Below, in pieces: positions 35,875 through 49,866 of a stretch of 58,029 nucleotides of DNA. Source of the DNA: Paranoxybacillus vitaminiphilus (GTDB lineage Bacteria > Bacillota > Bacilli > Bacillales > Anoxybacillaceae); assembly GCF_003259935.1 (NCBI RefSeq), contig NZ_QLMH01000016.1:1-58029 (forward strand). The letters are read 5' to 3'. Positions within the stretch are counted from its first letter, which is position 1. Every line of letters begins with the position of its first letter. A program made the translations under genes and the position numbers. Under the pieces are notes generated by a model that was not told where the DNA came from, did no database searches, and worked only from the letters and a program-made list of their open reading frames with translations.

Positions 35875-35896
35875 CTACGGTTCAAAAGAACCGTAG
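35875..35896 (+). promoter_or_regulatory. Hairpin in the rplB-rpsS gap
   Basis: Perfect 9-bp stem CTACGGTTC (35875-35883)/GAACCGTAG (35888-35896) with an AAAA loop and no T tract. It occupies one of the wider gaps (57 nt) in an otherwise tight cluster. Confidence 0.65.
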
Positions 35897-35921
35897 AGCA
35901 ATCACGAAGGGAGGTTCATTT

Positions 35922-36200
35922 ATGGGTCGCAGCTTGAAAAAAGGTCCTTTCTGTGATGATCATTTAATGAAAAAAATTGAGAAGTTGAATGAAACTGGAC
36001 AAAAGCAAGTGATTAAAACTTGGTCTCGTCGTTCAACAATTTTCCCTCAATTTATCGGTCATACAATTGCTGTATATGATGGCCGTAAACATGTGCCTGT
36101 ATACATTACAGAGGATATGGTAGGACACAAGCTCGGTGAATTCGCGCCAACACGTACATTCAAAGGTCACGCTGGCGACGATAAGAAAACAAAACGTTAA
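35922..36200 (+). CDS. rpsS: 30S ribosomal protein S19
   Basis: 92 aa, [15 protein letters not shown] start typical. S19 lies in the 30S head with S13, contacting the A-site finger. ATG 35922 follows GAAGGGAGG. Confidence 0.98.
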   Translation: MGRSLKKGPFCDDHLMKKIEKLNETGQKQVIKTWSRRSTIFPQFIGHTIAVYDGRKHVPVYITEDMVGHKLGEFAPTRTFKGHAGDDKKTKR

Positions 36201-36218
36201 TGAGAGGAGGCTTTATTC

Positions 36219-36560
36219 ATGAAAGCTAAAGCTGTTGCGAGAACAGTACGCATTGCTCCTCGTAAAGCTCGTTTAGTAATCGATTTAATTCGAGGAAAGC
36301 AAGTAGGTGAAGCAGTAGCTATTCTTCGCCACACTCCAAAAGCTGCTTCTCCAATCATTGAGAAAGTCTTGAAATCTGCTGTAGCGAACGCAGAGCATAA
36401 CTATGAAATGGACGTTAACAAATTAGTTATTACAGAAGCATACGTTGATGAAGGTCCAACTTTAAAACGTTTCCGCCCTCGCGCTATGGGACGTGCAAGC
36501 GCAATTAACAAACGTACGAGCCATATTACAATTGTTGTTTCAGAAAAGAAGGAGGGATAA
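36219..36560 (+). CDS. rplV: 50S ribosomal protein L22
   Basis: 113 aa. The beta-hairpin loop ([21 protein letters not shown], about 82-102) lines the exit tunnel and is the site of macrolide-resistance changes; it looks wild-type. It lies 18 nt after rpsS and 3 nt before rpsC. Confidence 0.98.
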   Translation: MKAKAVARTVRIAPRKARLVIDLIRGKQVGEAVAILRHTPKAASPIIEKVLKSAVANAEHNYEMDVNKLVITEAYVDEGPTLKRFRPRAMGRASAINKRTSHITIVVSEKKEG

Positions 36561-36563
36561 TCA

Positions 36564-37847
<1,284 letters not shown>

Positions 37848-37855
37848 AAGCTTGA

Positions 37856-38134
<279 letters not shown>

Positions 38135-38179
38135 CTATTGTTCGGAACGGTTATATAATTCCGAAGGGAGGTCTCGTAA

Positions 38180-38548
38180 ATGATTCAACAAGAATCTCGT
38201 ATGAAAGTTGCTGATAACTCAGGTGCACGTGAAGTGCTTGTTATTAAAGTATTAGGTGGCTCTGGTCGTCGTTATGCAAACATCGGCGATGTTGTAGTGG
38301 CAACCGTTAAAGAAGCAACACCAGGTGGCGTTGTTAAAAAAGGTCAAGTTGTGAAAGCAGTTGTTGTCCGCACAAAACGCGGCGTACGTCGTACAGATGG
38401 TTCTTACATTCGCTTTGACGAGAACGCCTGCGTCATCATTCGTGATGATAAGAGTCCACGTGGAACTCGTATTTTTGGACCAGTTGCGCGTGAATTGCGT
38501 GAAAAAGATTTTATGAAAATCGTTTCTCTAGCTCCAGAAGTTATTTAA
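38180..38548 (+). CDS. rplN: 50S ribosomal protein L14
   Basis: 122 aa, standard length. [19 protein letters not shown] start and the [17 protein letters not shown] segment are conserved. L14 forms part of the subunit interface and binds RsfS. ATG 38180 follows AAGGGAGG. Confidence 0.98.
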   Translation: MIQQESRMKVADNSGAREVLVIKVLGGSGRRYANIGDVVVATVKEATPGGVVKKGQVVKAVVVRTKRGVRRTDGSYIRFDENACVIIRDDKSPRGTRIFGPVARELREKDFMKIVSLAPEVI

Positions 38549-38585
38549 TGAAAAGGAACAGCCTTTTAAGGGAGGTGCGATTCAA

Positions 38586-38897
38586 ATGCATGTAAAAAAA
38601 GGTGACAAAGTACAAGTAATCTCTGGTAAAGATAAAGGAAAACAAGGCGTTGTTCTTGCCGCATTCCCTAAGAAAAACCGAGTGCTTGTAGAAGGTGTAA
38701 ACATCGTTAAAAAACACGTGAAGCCATCTCAAGCAAATCCTCAAGGCGGTATCATTAGCACAGAGGCACCTATTCATGTATCAAACGTAATGCCTTTAGA
38801 TCCTAAAACAGGAGAACCAACTCGTGTAGGATATAAAATTGTAGATGGTAAAAAAGTACGTTATGCGAAAAAATCTGGTGAGATTTTAGATAAATAA
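38586..38897 (+). CDS. rplX: 50S ribosomal protein L24
   Basis: 103 aa with an N-terminal KOW motif ([18 protein letters not shown], about 4-21). L24 is an assembly initiator near the tunnel exit. RBS GGGAGGTG precedes ATG 38586. Confidence 0.98.
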   Translation: MHVKKGDKVQVISGKDKGKQGVVLAAFPKKNRVLVEGVNIVKKHVKPSQANPQGGIISTEAPIHVSNVMPLDPKTGEPTRVGYKIVDGKKVRYAKKSGEILDK

Positions 38898-38903
38898 TCG
38901 TGA

Positions 38904-39684
<781 letters not shown>

Positions 39685-39716
39685 TCAACCCGTGAATTGG
39701 GAAGGAGGTAAAAATA

Positions 39717-40115
39717 ATGGTGATGACAGATCCAATTGCAGATATGCTTACTCGCATTCGTAATGCGAACATGGTACGTCACGAGAAACTTGAAGTTCCT
39801 GCTTCTAAAATAAAAAGGGAAATCGCAGAAATTTTAAAACGCGAAGGTTTCATTCGTGATGTAGAATACATTGAAGACAACAAACAAGGTATCCTCCGTA
39901 TCTTCTTAAAATACGGTCCAAATAATGAACGTGTTATTACTGGTCTTAAACGTATCAGCAAACCTGGTTTGCGTGTTTACGCAAAAGCGCATGAAGTGCC
40001 TCGCGTACTTAACGGTTTAGGCATTGCAATTCTTTCTACGTCTCAAGGTATTTTAACAGATAAAGAAGCACGTCAAAAAGGAACTGGCGGCGAAGTATTG
40101 GCATACATCTGGTAA
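39717..40115 (+). CDS. rpsH: 30S ribosomal protein S8
   Basis: 132 aa, [16 protein letters not shown] start. S8 binds the 16S central domain and in E. coli represses the spc operon; no matching target is claimed here. ATG 39717 follows GAAGGAGG. Confidence 0.98.
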   Translation: MVMTDPIADMLTRIRNANMVRHEKLEVPASKIKREIAEILKREGFIRDVEYIEDNKQGILRIFLKYGPNNERVITGLKRISKPGLRVYAKAHEVPRVLNGLGIAILSTSQGILTDKEARQKGTGGEVLAYIW

Positions 40116-40145
40116 TTAGTCTCTTTAAGAATGGAGGTGTAACAT

Positions 40146-40682
40146 ATGTCACGTGTTGGTAAAAAACCAATTGAAATTCCAGCTGGTGTAACAGTTACAG
40201 TAAACGGCAACACAGTTACAGTAAAAGGACCGAAAGGCGAGCTTACTCGCACTTTCCATCCTGATATGACAATTAAATTAGAAGATAACGTTTTAACGGT
40301 TTCCCGCCCAAGCGATGAAAAAGAGCATCGTGCTCTTCACGGGACAACTCGCAGCCTTTTAGCAAACATGATTGAAGGAGTTTCTAAAGGGTACGAGAAA
40401 AACCTTGAATTAGTCGGTGTCGGTTATCGTGCATCTAAACAAGGTAAAAAACTTGTACTTAGCGTTGGCTACTCTCATCCTGTTGAAATCGAGCCAGAAG
40501 AAGGTCTTGAAATCGAAGTTCCTTCTCAAACAAAAATCGTTGTTAAAGGTGCGGACAAACAACGTGTTGGTGAATTAGCTGCTAACATTCGTGCAGTACG
40601 TGCTCCAGAACCTTATAAAGGAAAAGGTATCCGTTACGAAGGTGAAGTTGTACGTCTCAAAGAAGGTAAAACGGGTAAATAA
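40146..40682 (+). CDS. rplF: 50S ribosomal protein L6
   Basis: 178 aa, two similar domains, with the C-terminal [22 protein letters not shown] signature. L6 lies near the factor-binding site. ATG 40146 follows GGAGGTG. Confidence 0.98.
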   Translation: MSRVGKKPIEIPAGVTVTVNGNTVTVKGPKGELTRTFHPDMTIKLEDNVLTVSRPSDEKEHRALHGTTRSLLANMIEGVSKGYEKNLELVGVGYRASKQGKKLVLSVGYSHPVEIEPEEGLEIEVPSQTKIVVKGADKQRVGELAANIRAVRAPEPYKGKGIRYEGEVVRLKEGKTGK

Positions 40683-40714
40683 TGCTGCTTAGGTAAATGA
40701 AAGGAGTGACATAA

Positions 40715-41077
40715 ATGATCACTAAGCTTGATAAAAATGCAGTTCGCAAAAAAAGACATGCACGTGTTCGTAAAAAAGTGTTCGGAACTGCTGAACGTCC
40801 GCGTTTAAATGTGTTCCGTTCTAACAAACACATTTACGCTCAAGTCATTGATGATGTGAAAGCAGTAACGCTTGTGAGCGCTTCTACATTAGATAAAGAA
40901 TTTAACTTAGAGTCAACTGGCAATATTGAAGCAGCAAAAAAAGTTGGCGAATTAGTTGCAAAACGCGCATTAGAGAAAGGTATTAAATCTGTTGTATTCG
41001 ACCGTGGCGGATATTTATATCATGGACGTGTAAAAGCTCTTGCTGACGCTGCTCGTGAAGCTGGTTTAGAATTCTAA
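40715..41077 (+). CDS. rplR: 50S ribosomal protein L18
   Basis: 120 aa. 5S rRNA binder, with the basic N-terminus [21 protein letters not shown] and C-terminal [26 protein letters not shown] 40715 follows AAAGGAGTG. Confidence 0.98.
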   Translation: MITKLDKNAVRKKRHARVRKKVFGTAERPRLNVFRSNKHIYAQVIDDVKAVTLVSASTLDKEFNLESTGNIEAAKKVGELVAKRALEKGIKSVVFDRGGYLYHGRVKALADAAREAGLEF

Positions 41078-41096
41078 TAATAAAGGAGGGACAGAG

Positions 41097-41597
41097 ATGC
41101 GTCGCATTGATCCAAGCAAACTTGAACTTGAAGAACGCGTTGTTGCCGTTAACCGCGTAGCAAAAGTAGTAAAAGGTGGGCGTCGTTTCCGTTTCGCTGC
41201 TTTAGTTGTTGTTGGTGACAAGAACGGCCATGTTGGATTCGGAACTGGAAAGGCTCAAGAGGTTCCAGATGCTATTCGTAAAGCAATTGAGGACGCTAAG
41301 AAAAACTTAATCACTGTACCAATTGTTGGCACAACCATTCCTCATGAAGTAATCGGTCATTTTGGTGCAGGTGAAATTATCTTGAAGCCTGCTTCTGAAG
41401 GTACAGGAGTTATCGCTGGTGGTCCTGCACGTGCTGTATTGGAGTTAGCAGGTATTAGCGACATCTTATCAAAATCAATTGGTTCTAACACACCAATCAA
41501 CATGGTACGGGCAACAATTGACGGTTTAAAACAATTAAAACGTGCTGAAGACGTAGCGAAGTTACGCGGTAAAACAGTTGAGGAACTGTTAGGATAA
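41097..41597 (+). CDS. rpsE: 30S ribosomal protein S5
   Basis: 166 aa. N-terminal dsRBD-like domain ([21 protein letters not shown], about 20-40) includes the spectinomycin-site loop, apparently wild-type. It lies 19 nt after rplR with RBS AAGGAGGG. Confidence 0.98.
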   Translation: MRRIDPSKLELEERVVAVNRVAKVVKGGRRFRFAALVVVGDKNGHVGFGTGKAQEVPDAIRKAIEDAKKNLITVPIVGTTIPHEVIGHFGAGEIILKPASEGTGVIAGGPARAVLELAGISDILSKSIGSNTPINMVRATIDGLKQLKRAEDVAKLRGKTVEELLG

Positions 41598-41610
41598 GGA
41601 GGGAAATGAA

Positions 41611-41799
41611 ATGGCGAAAAAATTAGCAATCACCCTCACTCGTAGCGTTATCGGTCGTCCTGAAGATCAACGTATCACTGTAAAAACGTTAGGATTAAGA
41701 AAGTTACATCAAACAGTTATTCATAACGATAATCCAGCAATCCGCGGAATGGTTAATAAAGTTTCTCACCTTGTAAAAGTGGAAGAAGTAGAAGAGTAA
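41611..41799 (+). CDS. rpmD: 50S ribosomal protein L30
   Basis: 62-aa small L30 ([23 protein letters not shown]). It lies 13 nt after rpsE. ATG 41611 follows AAGGAGGG. Confidence 0.97.
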   Translation: MAKKLAITLTRSVIGRPEDQRITVKTLGLRKLHQTVIHNDNPAIRGMVNKVSHLVKVEEVEE

Positions 41800-41830
41800 T
41801 CGATATTCTTAACTAAGGAGGTGCCTCGCG

Positions 41831-42271
41831 ATGAAACTTCATGAATTACAACCAGCACCGGGTTCTCGTAAAGAACGCAATCGTGTTGGTCGTGGTATCG
41901 GTTCTGGTAACGGTAAAACTTCTGGAAGAGGTCAAAAAGGTCAAAAAGCTCGCTCTGGCGGCGGTGTAAGAATTGGCTTTGAAGGAGGTCAAACTCCTTT
42001 ATTCCGTCGTCTTCCAAAACGCGGTTTCACAAACATCAACCGCAAAGAATATGCGATTGTTAACCTTGACGCGCTTAACCGTTTTGAAGACGGCACAGAA
42101 GTAACACCTGAACTTTTACTTGAAACAGGTGTTGTCAGCAAGCTAAAAGCTGGCGTGAAGATTTTAGGTAACGGTCAAATCGAGAAAAAATTAACAGTAA
42201 AAGCACATAAATTCTCCTCTGCTGCAAAAGAAGCAATTGAAGCTGCTGGCGGTAAAACTGAGGTGATTTAA
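41831..42271 (+). CDS. rplO: 50S ribosomal protein L15
   Basis: 146 aa. Glycine- and arginine-rich N-terminal extension (about 10-50) that threads into 23S rRNA. The stop overlaps the secY ATG by one base, so SecY synthesis is coupled to L15. Confidence 0.98.
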   Translation: MKLHELQPAPGSRKERNRVGRGIGSGNGKTSGRGQKGQKARSGGGVRIGFEGGQTPLFRRLPKRGFTNINRKEYAIVNLDALNRFEDGTEVTPELLLETGVVSKLKAGVKILGNGQIEKKLTVKAHKFSSAAKEAIEAAGGKTEVI

Positions 42272-43563
42272 TGTTTCAAACAATCTCCAATTTTATGCGC
42301 GTGGGTGATATAAGAAAAAAAATTATTTTCACCCTTCTTATGCTCATTGTTTTTCGTATCGGTACATTTATTCCCGTACCGAACGTTAACACCGATGTGT
42401 TAAAGCTCCAAGATCAAGTGAATGTATTTGGCGTTTTAAATACATTCGGTGGAGGAGCTCTACAAAACTTCTCTATTTTTGCGATGGGAGTTATGCCTTA
42501 CATTACAGCATCCATCATTGTACAACTGTTACAGATGGATGTTGTTCCTAAATTTACGGAATGGTCTAAACAAGGAGAAGTTGGACGGCGTAAATTAGCT
42601 CAGTTTACCCGCTATTTTACGATTGTGCTTGGTTTTATTCAAGCATTTGGTATGTCTTACGGCTTCAATAATCTCGTAGGTGGATTATTAATAAAAAACC
42701 CTGGAATACCAACATATTTGCTAATTGCAACTGTGTTAACTGCAGGTACAGCATTTTTAATGTGGTTGGGAGAACAAATTACTGCTAAAGGTGTCGGAAA
42801 CGGTATTTCCGTTCTTATCTTTGCAGGAATTGTTTCAGGCATCCCATCTACTCTTAACCAAATTTACGCACAGCAATTTGAAAATGCTGGCGAAGATTTG
42901 TTCTTAAGGATTGTTACAGTGCTTCTCATTGCGTTGGCTGTTATTGCAGTCATCGTCGGAGTTATTTATATGCAACAAGCGCTTCGGAAAATTCCGATTC
43001 AATATGCAAAGCGTTTAGAAGGACGTAGCTCAGTGGGTGGTCACTCTACTCATTTACCGCTTAAAGTAAATCCGGCAGGTGTTATTCCTGTTATCTTTGC
43101 GGTATCGTTTATTATTACTCCACCGACAATTGCATCGTTTTTCGGCTCTAATGATGTAACATTGTGGATTAGGAAAACATTTGATTATACACAACCAGTT
43201 GGTATGATTATATATGTGGCTTTAATTATTGCCTTTACGTATTTCTATGCATTTGTTCAAGTCAACCCGGAACAAATGGCGGAGAACTTAAAGAAGCAAG
43301 GTGGTTACATTCCAGGTATACGTCCAGGAAGAAATACGCAAGAGTATGTAACAAAAGTTCTTTATCGACTCACGTTTGTTGGTTCATTATTCTTAGCAGC
43401 AATCGCTGTTCTTCCTGTCTTCTTTATTAAATTTGCTGAACTGCCGCCTTCTGCTCAAATTGGGGGAACAAGCTTGCTTATCGTTGTCGGTGTTGCACTT
43501 GAAACGATGAAACAGCTTGAGAGTCAATTAGTAAAACGTCATTATAAAGGATTTATTAAGTAA
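42271..43563 (+). CDS. secY: Preprotein translocase subunit SecY
   Basis: 430 aa with ten hydrophobic segments, the channel of the Sec translocon; partner SecE is at 15976. Cytoplasmic loop 5 (LEGRSSVGGHSTHLPLKVNPAGVIPVIFA) and C-terminal KQLESQLVKRHYKGFIK are conserved. It begins in the TAATG overlap with rplO. Confidence 0.98.
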   Translation: MFQTISNFMRVGDIRKKIIFTLLMLIVFRIGTFIPVPNVNTDVLKLQDQVNVFGVLNTFGGGALQNFSIFAMGVMPYITASIIVQLLQMDVVPKFTEWSKQGEVGRRKLAQFTRYFTIVLGFIQAFGMSYGFNNLVGGLLIKNPGIPTYLLIATVLTAGTAFLMWLGEQITAKGVGNGISVLIFAGIVSGIPSTLNQIYAQQFENAGEDLFLRIVTVLLIALAVIAVIVGVIYMQQALRKIPIQYAKRLEGRSSVGGHSTHLPLKVNPAGVIPVIFAVSFIITPPTIASFFGSNDVTLWIRKTFDYTQPVGMIIYVALIIAFTYFYAFVQVNPEQMAENLKKQGGYIPGIRPGRNTQEYVTKVLYRLTFVGSLFLAAIAVLPVFFIKFAELPPSAQIGGTSLLIVVGVALETMKQLESQLVKRHYKGFIK

Positions 43564-43595
43564 GAGGTTTTGGGAATATTTATTCCCTTTACCTC
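43564..43595 (+). promoter_or_regulatory. Hairpin in the secY-adk gap
   Basis: Outer GAGGT (43564-43568)/ACCTC (43591-43595) and inner GGGAATA (43572-43578)/TATTCCC (43581-43587), with T-rich internal sides. Lacks a T tract after the outer stem; could attenuate or mark processing. Confidence 0.5.
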
Positions 43596-43607
43596 ATATA
43601 GAGCTGA

Positions 43608-44269
<662 letters not shown>

Positions 44270-44270
<1 letters not shown>

Positions 44271-45016
44271 TGATTATTTGCAAAACCCCACGTGAAATTG
44301 AAATTATGCGTGAAGCTGGACGAATTGTCGCTTTAACTCATCAAGAATTAAAAAAGCACATTCAACCAGGAATTACAACGAAGGAGCTTGACCATATTGC
44401 TGAAAAAGTCATCCGCCAATATGGTGCTATTCCTTCCTTCAAAGGATATAATGGATTTCCTGGAAGTATTTGTGCTTCTGTGAACGAAGAATTGGTTCAC
44501 GGTATTCCCGGTGACCGAGTATTAAAGGAAGGCGACATTATCAGCATTGATATTGGAGCTAAATATAACGGTTATCATGGTGATTCTGCCTGGACATACG
44601 CGGTCGGTAAAATTGCCGAAGAAACACAAAAGCTTCTTGAAGTAACAGAACAGTCGTTGTACAAGGGATTACAAGAAGCGAAACCAGGTGCTCGTCTATC
44701 TAATATTTCTCATGCTATTCAAACATACGTAGAGGCGCATAATTTTTCGATCGTCCGTGAGTATGTTGGGCATGGAATTGGTCAAGACTTACATGAGGAC
44801 CCGCAAATTCCGCATTATGGTCCACCTAATAAAGGACCTAGACTGAGACCTGGAATGGTTTTATGCATCGAGCCGATGGTAAATGCGGGAAGCCGCTATG
44901 TACGGACACTTGAAGATAATTGGACAGTTGTTACAGTGGACGGTAAAATGTGTGCGCATTTTGAGCATACGATCGCTATCACCGAGACCGGTTATGAAAT
45001 TTTGACGACCCTTTAA
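44270..45016 (+). CDS. map: Methionine aminopeptidase type I
   Basis: 248 aa. Removes N-terminal Met from nascent proteins. The dimetal ligands are identifiable: two Asp in [19 protein letters not shown], His in [13 protein letters not shown], Glu in CIEPM and Glu in FEHTIAI. Starts in a TAATG overlap with adk. No N-terminal zinc-finger extension. Confidence 0.97.
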
Positions 45017-45031
45017 TAGAAGGTGAGATGG

Positions 45032-45361
45032 TTGCCAAGAAAATGCTCACCGTGCCAAGTGGGGCAAATTGTGCAAATTACGCGCGGTCGTGATGCGGGA
45101 CAGTATGCAGTAATCATTGATGTTATAGATGAACGCTTTGTCCTTCTTGCAGATGGAAGTAGACGTAAATTTGATTTTCCAAAGCGAAAAAATGTACAGC
45201 ACATTCAGTTGCTTGATTACATTTCTTTGGAAGTTCAAAACAGCATTATGGAAACTGGTCGTGTGACAAACGGCAAATTGCGTTATGCATTAACGAAATT
45301 TGTCAATGAATATGTTACAAAGAAGGGAGAGCCGTTCAATGGCGAAGGACGATGTAATTGA
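45032..45361 (+). CDS. KOW-domain RNA-binding protein between map and infA
   Basis: About 109 aa. The first half contains a KOW-like segment ([33 protein letters not shown]) resembling the L14e/L24 fold; the second half is helical and charged. A gene of this kind occupies the same place in many Bacilli (ybzG in B. subtilis, as I recall it) with no assigned function. TTG 45032 is chosen because the upstream GTG 45023 is part of the Shine-Dalgarno AGAAGGTGA. It overlaps infA by 23 nt, so coupling to IF-1 is likely. Confidence 0.8.
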   Translation: MPRKCSPCQVGQIVQITRGRDAGQYAVIIDVIDERFVLLADGSRRKFDFPKRKNVQHIQLLDYISLEVQNSIMETGRVTNGKLRYALTKFVNEYVTKKGEPFNGEGRCN

Positions 45362-45557
45362 AGTGGAAGGTACTGTTGTTGAAACGTTGCCAAATGCGAT
45401 GTTTCGTGTAGAACTTGAAAATGGGCATACGGTTTTAGCGCATGTTTCTGGTAAAATTCGGATGCACTTCATTCGTATTTTACCTGGAGACAAAGTTACG
45501 GTAGAATTATCTCCGTATGATTTAACTCGTGGTAGAATTACGTATCGCTATAAATAA
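45339..45557 (+). CDS. infA: Translation initiation factor IF-1
   Basis: 72 aa, exact family length, S1/OB fold ([29 protein letters not shown]). It binds the 30S A site during initiation. ATG 45339 lies inside the end of the KOW gene, with RBS AAGGGAGAG also inside that gene. Confidence 0.98.
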   Translation: MAKDDVIEVEGTVVETLPNAMFRVELENGHTVLAHVSGKIRMHFIRILPGDKVTVELSPYDLTRGRITYRYK

Positions 45558-45574
45558 TCAACACTCCGGACTAA

Positions 45575-45703
<129 letters not shown>

Positions 45704-45710
45704 TTTTTAA

Positions 45711-46091
<381 letters not shown>

Positions 46092-46116
46092 TTGAGAAAA
46101 GGAGGTAAATGAACTA

Positions 46117-46506
46117 ATGGCACGTAAAACAAATACACGTAAACGCCGCGTGAAAAAGAATATTGAATCTGGTATTGCTCACATTCGCTCTACATTCAAC
46201 AACACAATCGTAACAATTACTGACGTTCATGGTAACGCAATTGCTTGGTCAAGTGCTGGTGCGTTAGGTTTTAAAGGTTCTCGCAAATCAACTCCATTCG
46301 CTGCGCAAATGGCTGCAGAAGCTGCTGCAAAAGCTTCTATGGAGCATGGCATGAAAACTGTTGAAGTAAACGTAAAAGGACCTGGCGCTGGTCGTGAAGC
46401 TGCTATCCGTGCGCTTCAAGCTGCTGGACTAGAAATTACATCGATTAAAGACGTTACTCCTGTACCACATAACGGATGCCGTCCGCCAAAACGTCGCCGT
46501 GTTTAA
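46117..46506 (+). CDS. rpsK: 30S ribosomal protein S11
   Basis: 129 aa. Platform protein with the [18 protein letters not shown] and [13 protein letters not shown] signatures. ATG 46117 is preceded by AAAGGAGG with a somewhat long spacer. Confidence 0.98.
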   Translation: MARKTNTRKRRVKKNIESGIAHIRSTFNNTIVTITDVHGNAIAWSSAGALGFKGSRKSTPFAAQMAAEAAAKASMEHGMKTVEVNVKGPGAGREAAIRALQAAGLEITSIKDVTPVPHNGCRPPKRRRV

Positions 46507-46530
46507 TTTCTCTGTATAGAATTCGTATCC

Positions 46531-46558
46531 TTGTCAATAATGGGATATGATATATAAA
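46531..46558 (+). promoter_or_regulatory. Candidate internal promoter before rpoA
   Basis: TTGTCA (46531-46536), 16-bp spacer, TATAAA (46553-46558), in the widest gap (171 nt) of the cluster. It could give RNA polymerase alpha extra, independent expression. Confidence 0.4.
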
Positions 46559-46677
46559 TTCTTGCAGAGAACATTAAACCAGTTGTTGTGCACATTCGGG
46601 AACTTATTCATGGGGGAATTTCGATTAGGCGCTTATCGTTTGATCGGGGTTTCGACGTTTTGAAGGAGGGTTATATA

Positions 46678-47622
46678 ATGATTGAAATCGAAAAACCAAA
46701 AATCGAAACGGTTGAAATCAGCGAAGATGCCACATATGGCAAATTCGTCGTTGAACCGCTTGAGCGTGGATATGGTACAACTTTGGGTAACTCCTTACGT
46801 CGTATCCTATTATCCTCACTCCCTGGTGCCGCTGTAACATCTGTGCAAATAGATGGTGTATTGCATGAATTTTCAACAATTGAAGGCGTCGTAGAAGATG
46901 TAACAACAATTATTTTAAACCTTAAGAAACTTGCGTTAAAAATTTACTCTGACGAAGAAAAGACGCTCGAAATTGATGTACAGGGCGAAGGAGTTGTCAC
47001 GGCTGCAGATATTACTCACGACAGCGATGTAGAAATTCTCAACCCAGACCTTCATATTGCTACGCTAGCAGAAGGCGGCCATTTGCGCATGAGAATGACT
47101 GCGAAGCGCGGACGTGGGTATGTTCCAGCTGATGCAAATAAACGCGAGGATCAGCCAATAGGTGTTATCCCTATCGATTCTATTTATACACCGGTATCAC
47201 GCGTATCTTACCAAGTGGAAAATACACGTGTCGGTCAAGTGACAAACTATGATAAATTAACAATCGACGTATGGACAGATGGCAGCATCGGTCCAAAAGA
47301 AGCGATTGCACTTGGTGCGAAAATTTTAACAGAGCATTTAAATATTTTCGTTGGTCTTACTGATGAGGCGCAAAATGCGGAAATTATGGTAGAAAAAGAA
47401 GAAGACCAGAAAGAAAAAGTGCTGGAAATGACGATTGAAGAACTGGATCTTTCTGTACGTTCATATAACTGCTTAAAACGCGCCGGCATTAATACAGTTC
47501 AAGAGCTCGCTCAAAAAACGGAAGAAGATATGATGAAAGTGCGTAACCTAGGACGGAAATCTCTCGAAGAAGTAAAAGCGAAGCTAGAAGAGTTAGGTTT
47601 AGGATTACGCAAAGATGACTAG
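46678..47622 (+). CDS. rpoA: DNA-directed RNA polymerase subunit alpha
   Basis: 314 aa, as in B. subtilis. The N-terminal domain (1-230) dimerises and assembles beta/beta' ([20 protein letters not shown]); the C-terminal domain (about 250-314; [19 protein letters not shown]) binds UP elements and activators. ATG 46678 follows GAAGGAGGG; an upstream open frame from 46588 is leader. Confidence 0.98.
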   Translation: MIEIEKPKIETVEISEDATYGKFVVEPLERGYGTTLGNSLRRILLSSLPGAAVTSVQIDGVLHEFSTIEGVVEDVTTIILNLKKLALKIYSDEEKTLEIDVQGEGVVTAADITHDSDVEILNPDLHIATLAEGGHLRMRMTAKRGRGYVPADANKREDQPIGVIPIDSIYTPVSRVSYQVENTRVGQVTNYDKLTIDVWTDGSIGPKEAIALGAKILTEHLNIFVGLTDEAQNAEIMVEKEEDQKEKVLEMTIEELDLSVRSYNCLKRAGINTVQELAQKTEEDMMKVRNLGRKSLEEVKAKLEELGLGLRKDD

Positions 47623-47688
47623 TTAACTTTTTGATTAACTAGGCATTTTCATGTTACAAGTCATTTAATAATAAAGGAGGGACATCTT

Positions 47689-48051
47689 ATGTCTTACAGA
47701 AAATTAGGACGTACGAGCGCTCAACGCAAAGCGTTACTTCGTGACTTAGTTACTGATTTAATCATTAATGAGCGCATTGAAACTACTGAAGCTCGTGCAA
47801 AAGAATTGCGTTCAGTAGTAGAGAAAATGATTACGTTAGGCAAACGTGGCGACTTACATGCTCGCCGTCAAGCAGCTGCTTTCGTTCGCAAAGAAGTAGC
47901 AAATACAGAAACAGGCCAAGACGCAATCCAAAAATTATTCAGTGACATTGCACCACGTTATCAAGATCGTCAAGGCGGTTACACTCGCATTATGAAACTT
48001 GGCCAACGCCGTGGCGATGGTGCTCCAATGGTCATTATTGAGTTAGTTTAA
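47689..48051 (+). CDS. rplQ: 50S ribosomal protein L17
   Basis: 120 aa, [20 protein letters not shown] start, at the end of the alpha operon. ATG 47689 follows AAAGGAGGG. A terminator follows. Confidence 0.98.
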   Translation: MSYRKLGRTSAQRKALLRDLVTDLIINERIETTEARAKELRSVVEKMITLGKRGDLHARRQAAAFVRKEVANTETGQDAIQKLFSDIAPRYQDRQGGYTRIMKLGQRRGDGAPMVIIELV

Positions 48052-48063
48052 TAGCAACACTAT

Positions 48064-48108
48064 AAGGGCGAGACAGTTTAATCAAACTGGATCTATGCCC
48101 TTTTTTTT
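48064..48108 (+). terminator. Terminator of the S10-spc-alpha super-operon
   Basis: Outer AAGGGC (48064-48069)/GCCCTT (48097-48102) and inner CAGTTT (48074-48079)/AAACTG (48084-48089), then T8. First convincing terminator since 32774. Confidence 0.85.
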
Positions 48109-48175
48109 ATTTCTCTTTTTCGCTAACTATAGTAGAGTAGAGAATAGAAAGCGAAGAGTTGAGAGGAGGTCAGTT

Positions 48176-49015
48176 ATGAGAGAGATTGCTGTATCAGTCG
48201 AGAACGTTTCTTTTAAATATCCGAATGAAGCCAACTATGCTGTCAAAAATGTCAGCTTCTACGTTCAAGAAGGCGAATGGTTGGCCATTGTTGGGCATAA
48301 TGGCTCTGGAAAATCGACAATTGCTAAATTATTGAATGGCTTATTGAGACCGGAAAGCGGTGTCATCAAAATATTTAGTACAGAGTTAAATGAGACGACG
48401 ATTTGGGAGATTCGCAAGCGGGTTGGAATGGTATTTCAAAACCCGGATAATCAATTTGTTGGTACTACCGTTCAGGACGACGTTGCTTTTGGACTTGAGA
48501 ATAACGGTGTTCCTCGCGACGAGATGGTGGAAAGAGTGGATGAAGCGATTCGACTCGTGAAAATGGAAGAGTTTTTAGAACAAGAACCGCACCATCTTTC
48601 CGGCGGACAAAAGCAAAGAGTAGCGATTGCCGGTATTATTGCTTTACAGCCCGATATTATTATTTTAGATGAAGCTACATCCATGCTTGATCCGAAAGGG
48701 CGTAATGAAGTGCTGGAAACGGTGAGAGATTTAAAGAAGAAACAAAAGATCACCGTGATTTCGATTACGCATGACCTTGAGGAAGTAGTAAAAGCAGACA
48801 GGGTTATCGTAATGAACAAGGGCGAAGTTTTGACTCAAGGGACACCAGAAGAAATATTTTTATTAGGAGAACAACTTGAGAAAATTGGGTTAGATCTTCC
48901 TTTTACTGTAAAACTTAGCAATGAGTTAAAGGGAGCGGGTTTCCCATTGACTACGGATCATTTAACTGCAGAGGGGTTGGTGGAAGAGTTATGGACATTG
49001 TATTCAAAGATGTAG
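48176..49015 (+). CDS. ecfA1: ECF transporter ATPase EcfA1
   Basis: 279 aa. Walker [10 protein letters not shown] (40-48), signature LSGGQKQR (about 141-148), Walker [14 protein letters not shown]. With EcfA2 and EcfT it energises several vitamin- and metal-binding S-components encoded elsewhere. ATG 48176 follows GAGAGGAGG; an open frame from 48095 lies in the terminator. Ends 25 nt inside ecfA2. Confidence 0.96.
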   Translation: MREIAVSVENVSFKYPNEANYAVKNVSFYVQEGEWLAIVGHNGSGKSTIAKLLNGLLRPESGVIKIFSTELNETTIWEIRKRVGMVFQNPDNQFVGTTVQDDVAFGLENNGVPRDEMVERVDEAIRLVKMEEFLEQEPHHLSGGQKQRVAIAGIIALQPDIIILDEATSMLDPKGRNEVLETVRDLKKKQKITVISITHDLEEVVKADRVIVMNKGEVLTQGTPEEIFLLGEQLEKIGLDLPFTVKLSNELKGAGFPLTTDHLTAEGLVEELWTLYSKM

Positions 49016-49866
49016 AGCATCGGTATCATACCAACACCCCTTTTGAACGACGGGCATTATATAATATGAATTTATCGATTGCCAGCGGTTCTTACGTTGC
49101 TATCATTGGTCATACCGGCTCGGGGAAATCAACACTTTTACAGCATCTCAATGGTTTACTCCAACCAACAAACGGCACAGTGCATATTGGTGATCAAATC
49201 ATTACAAATGCCAAAAAACCAAAACACTTAAAACCGTTACGCAAGAAAGTAGGAATCGTGTTCCAATTTCCAGAGCATCAGCTTTTTGAGGAAACGGTAG
49301 AAAAGGATATTTGTTTCGGCCCTGTGAATTTCGGAATTCCAGAAGAACAGGCGAAAAAAATGGCAAGAGAATTGCTTCCATTAGTAGGTCTTCCTGAAGA
49401 AGTGTTAACAAAGTCGCCTTTTGAGTTAAGCGGGGGGCAAATGAGGAGAGTAGCCATTGCCGGAGTGCTTGCGATGGAACCGGAAGTCATTGTATTAGAT
49501 GAGCCGACAGCCGGCTTAGATCCACAGGGACGAAAAGAAATTATGGAAATGTTTTACCGCTTACATCAAGAGAAGAAGTTAACAACGATTTTAGTTACTC
49601 ATAGTATGGAAGATGCAGCAAAATATGCCGATGAAATTGTTGTCATGCACCGAGGTACTGTAGTGAAAACGGGAACTCCTAAAGAAATTTTCCGTGAGCC
49701 AAATACTTTGTTGGAAATAGGGTTAGATGTGCCAGAGACGATTTTATTCCAGAAGAAATTGGAAGAAAAGTTTGGGGTAACCATCGACTCTCCATGTTTA
49801 ACGATGGAAGAAATTGTTGAAGAAGCGAAAAAGCTATTTGCCAAGGTGAGGAAAAATGATGAATAG
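48991..49866 (+). CDS. ecfA2: ECF transporter ATPase EcfA2
   Basis: 291 aa. Walker [10 protein letters not shown] near 40, signature LSGGQMRR near 146, Walker [14 protein letters not shown]. Pairs with EcfA1 as a heterodimer. Overlaps the end of ecfA1 by 25 nt and ecfT by 11 nt, indicating tight coupling. Confidence 0.96.
   Translation: MDIVFKDVEHRYHTNTPFERRALYNMNLSIASGSYVAIIGHTGSGKSTLLQHLNGLLQPTNGTVHIGDQIITNAKKPKHLKPLRKKVGIVFQFPEHQLFEETVEKDICFGPVNFGIPEEQAKKMARELLPLVGLPEEVLTKSPFELSGGQMRRVAIAGVLAMEPEVIVLDEPTAGLDPQGRKEIMEMFYRLHQEKKLTTILVTHSMEDAAKYADEIVVMHRGTVVKTGTPKEIFREPNTLLEIGLDVPETILFQKKLEEKFGVTIDSPCLTMEEIVEEAKKLFAKVRKNDE

Noticed and set aside
46588-46677. Possible upstream start for RpoA, and similar extensions for cysE, rplK, rplA, rplJ, rpsJ and ecfA1
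   Set aside because: Extensions lie in leaders or regulatory RNA; family N-termini and Shine-Dalgarno sites support the downstream starts.
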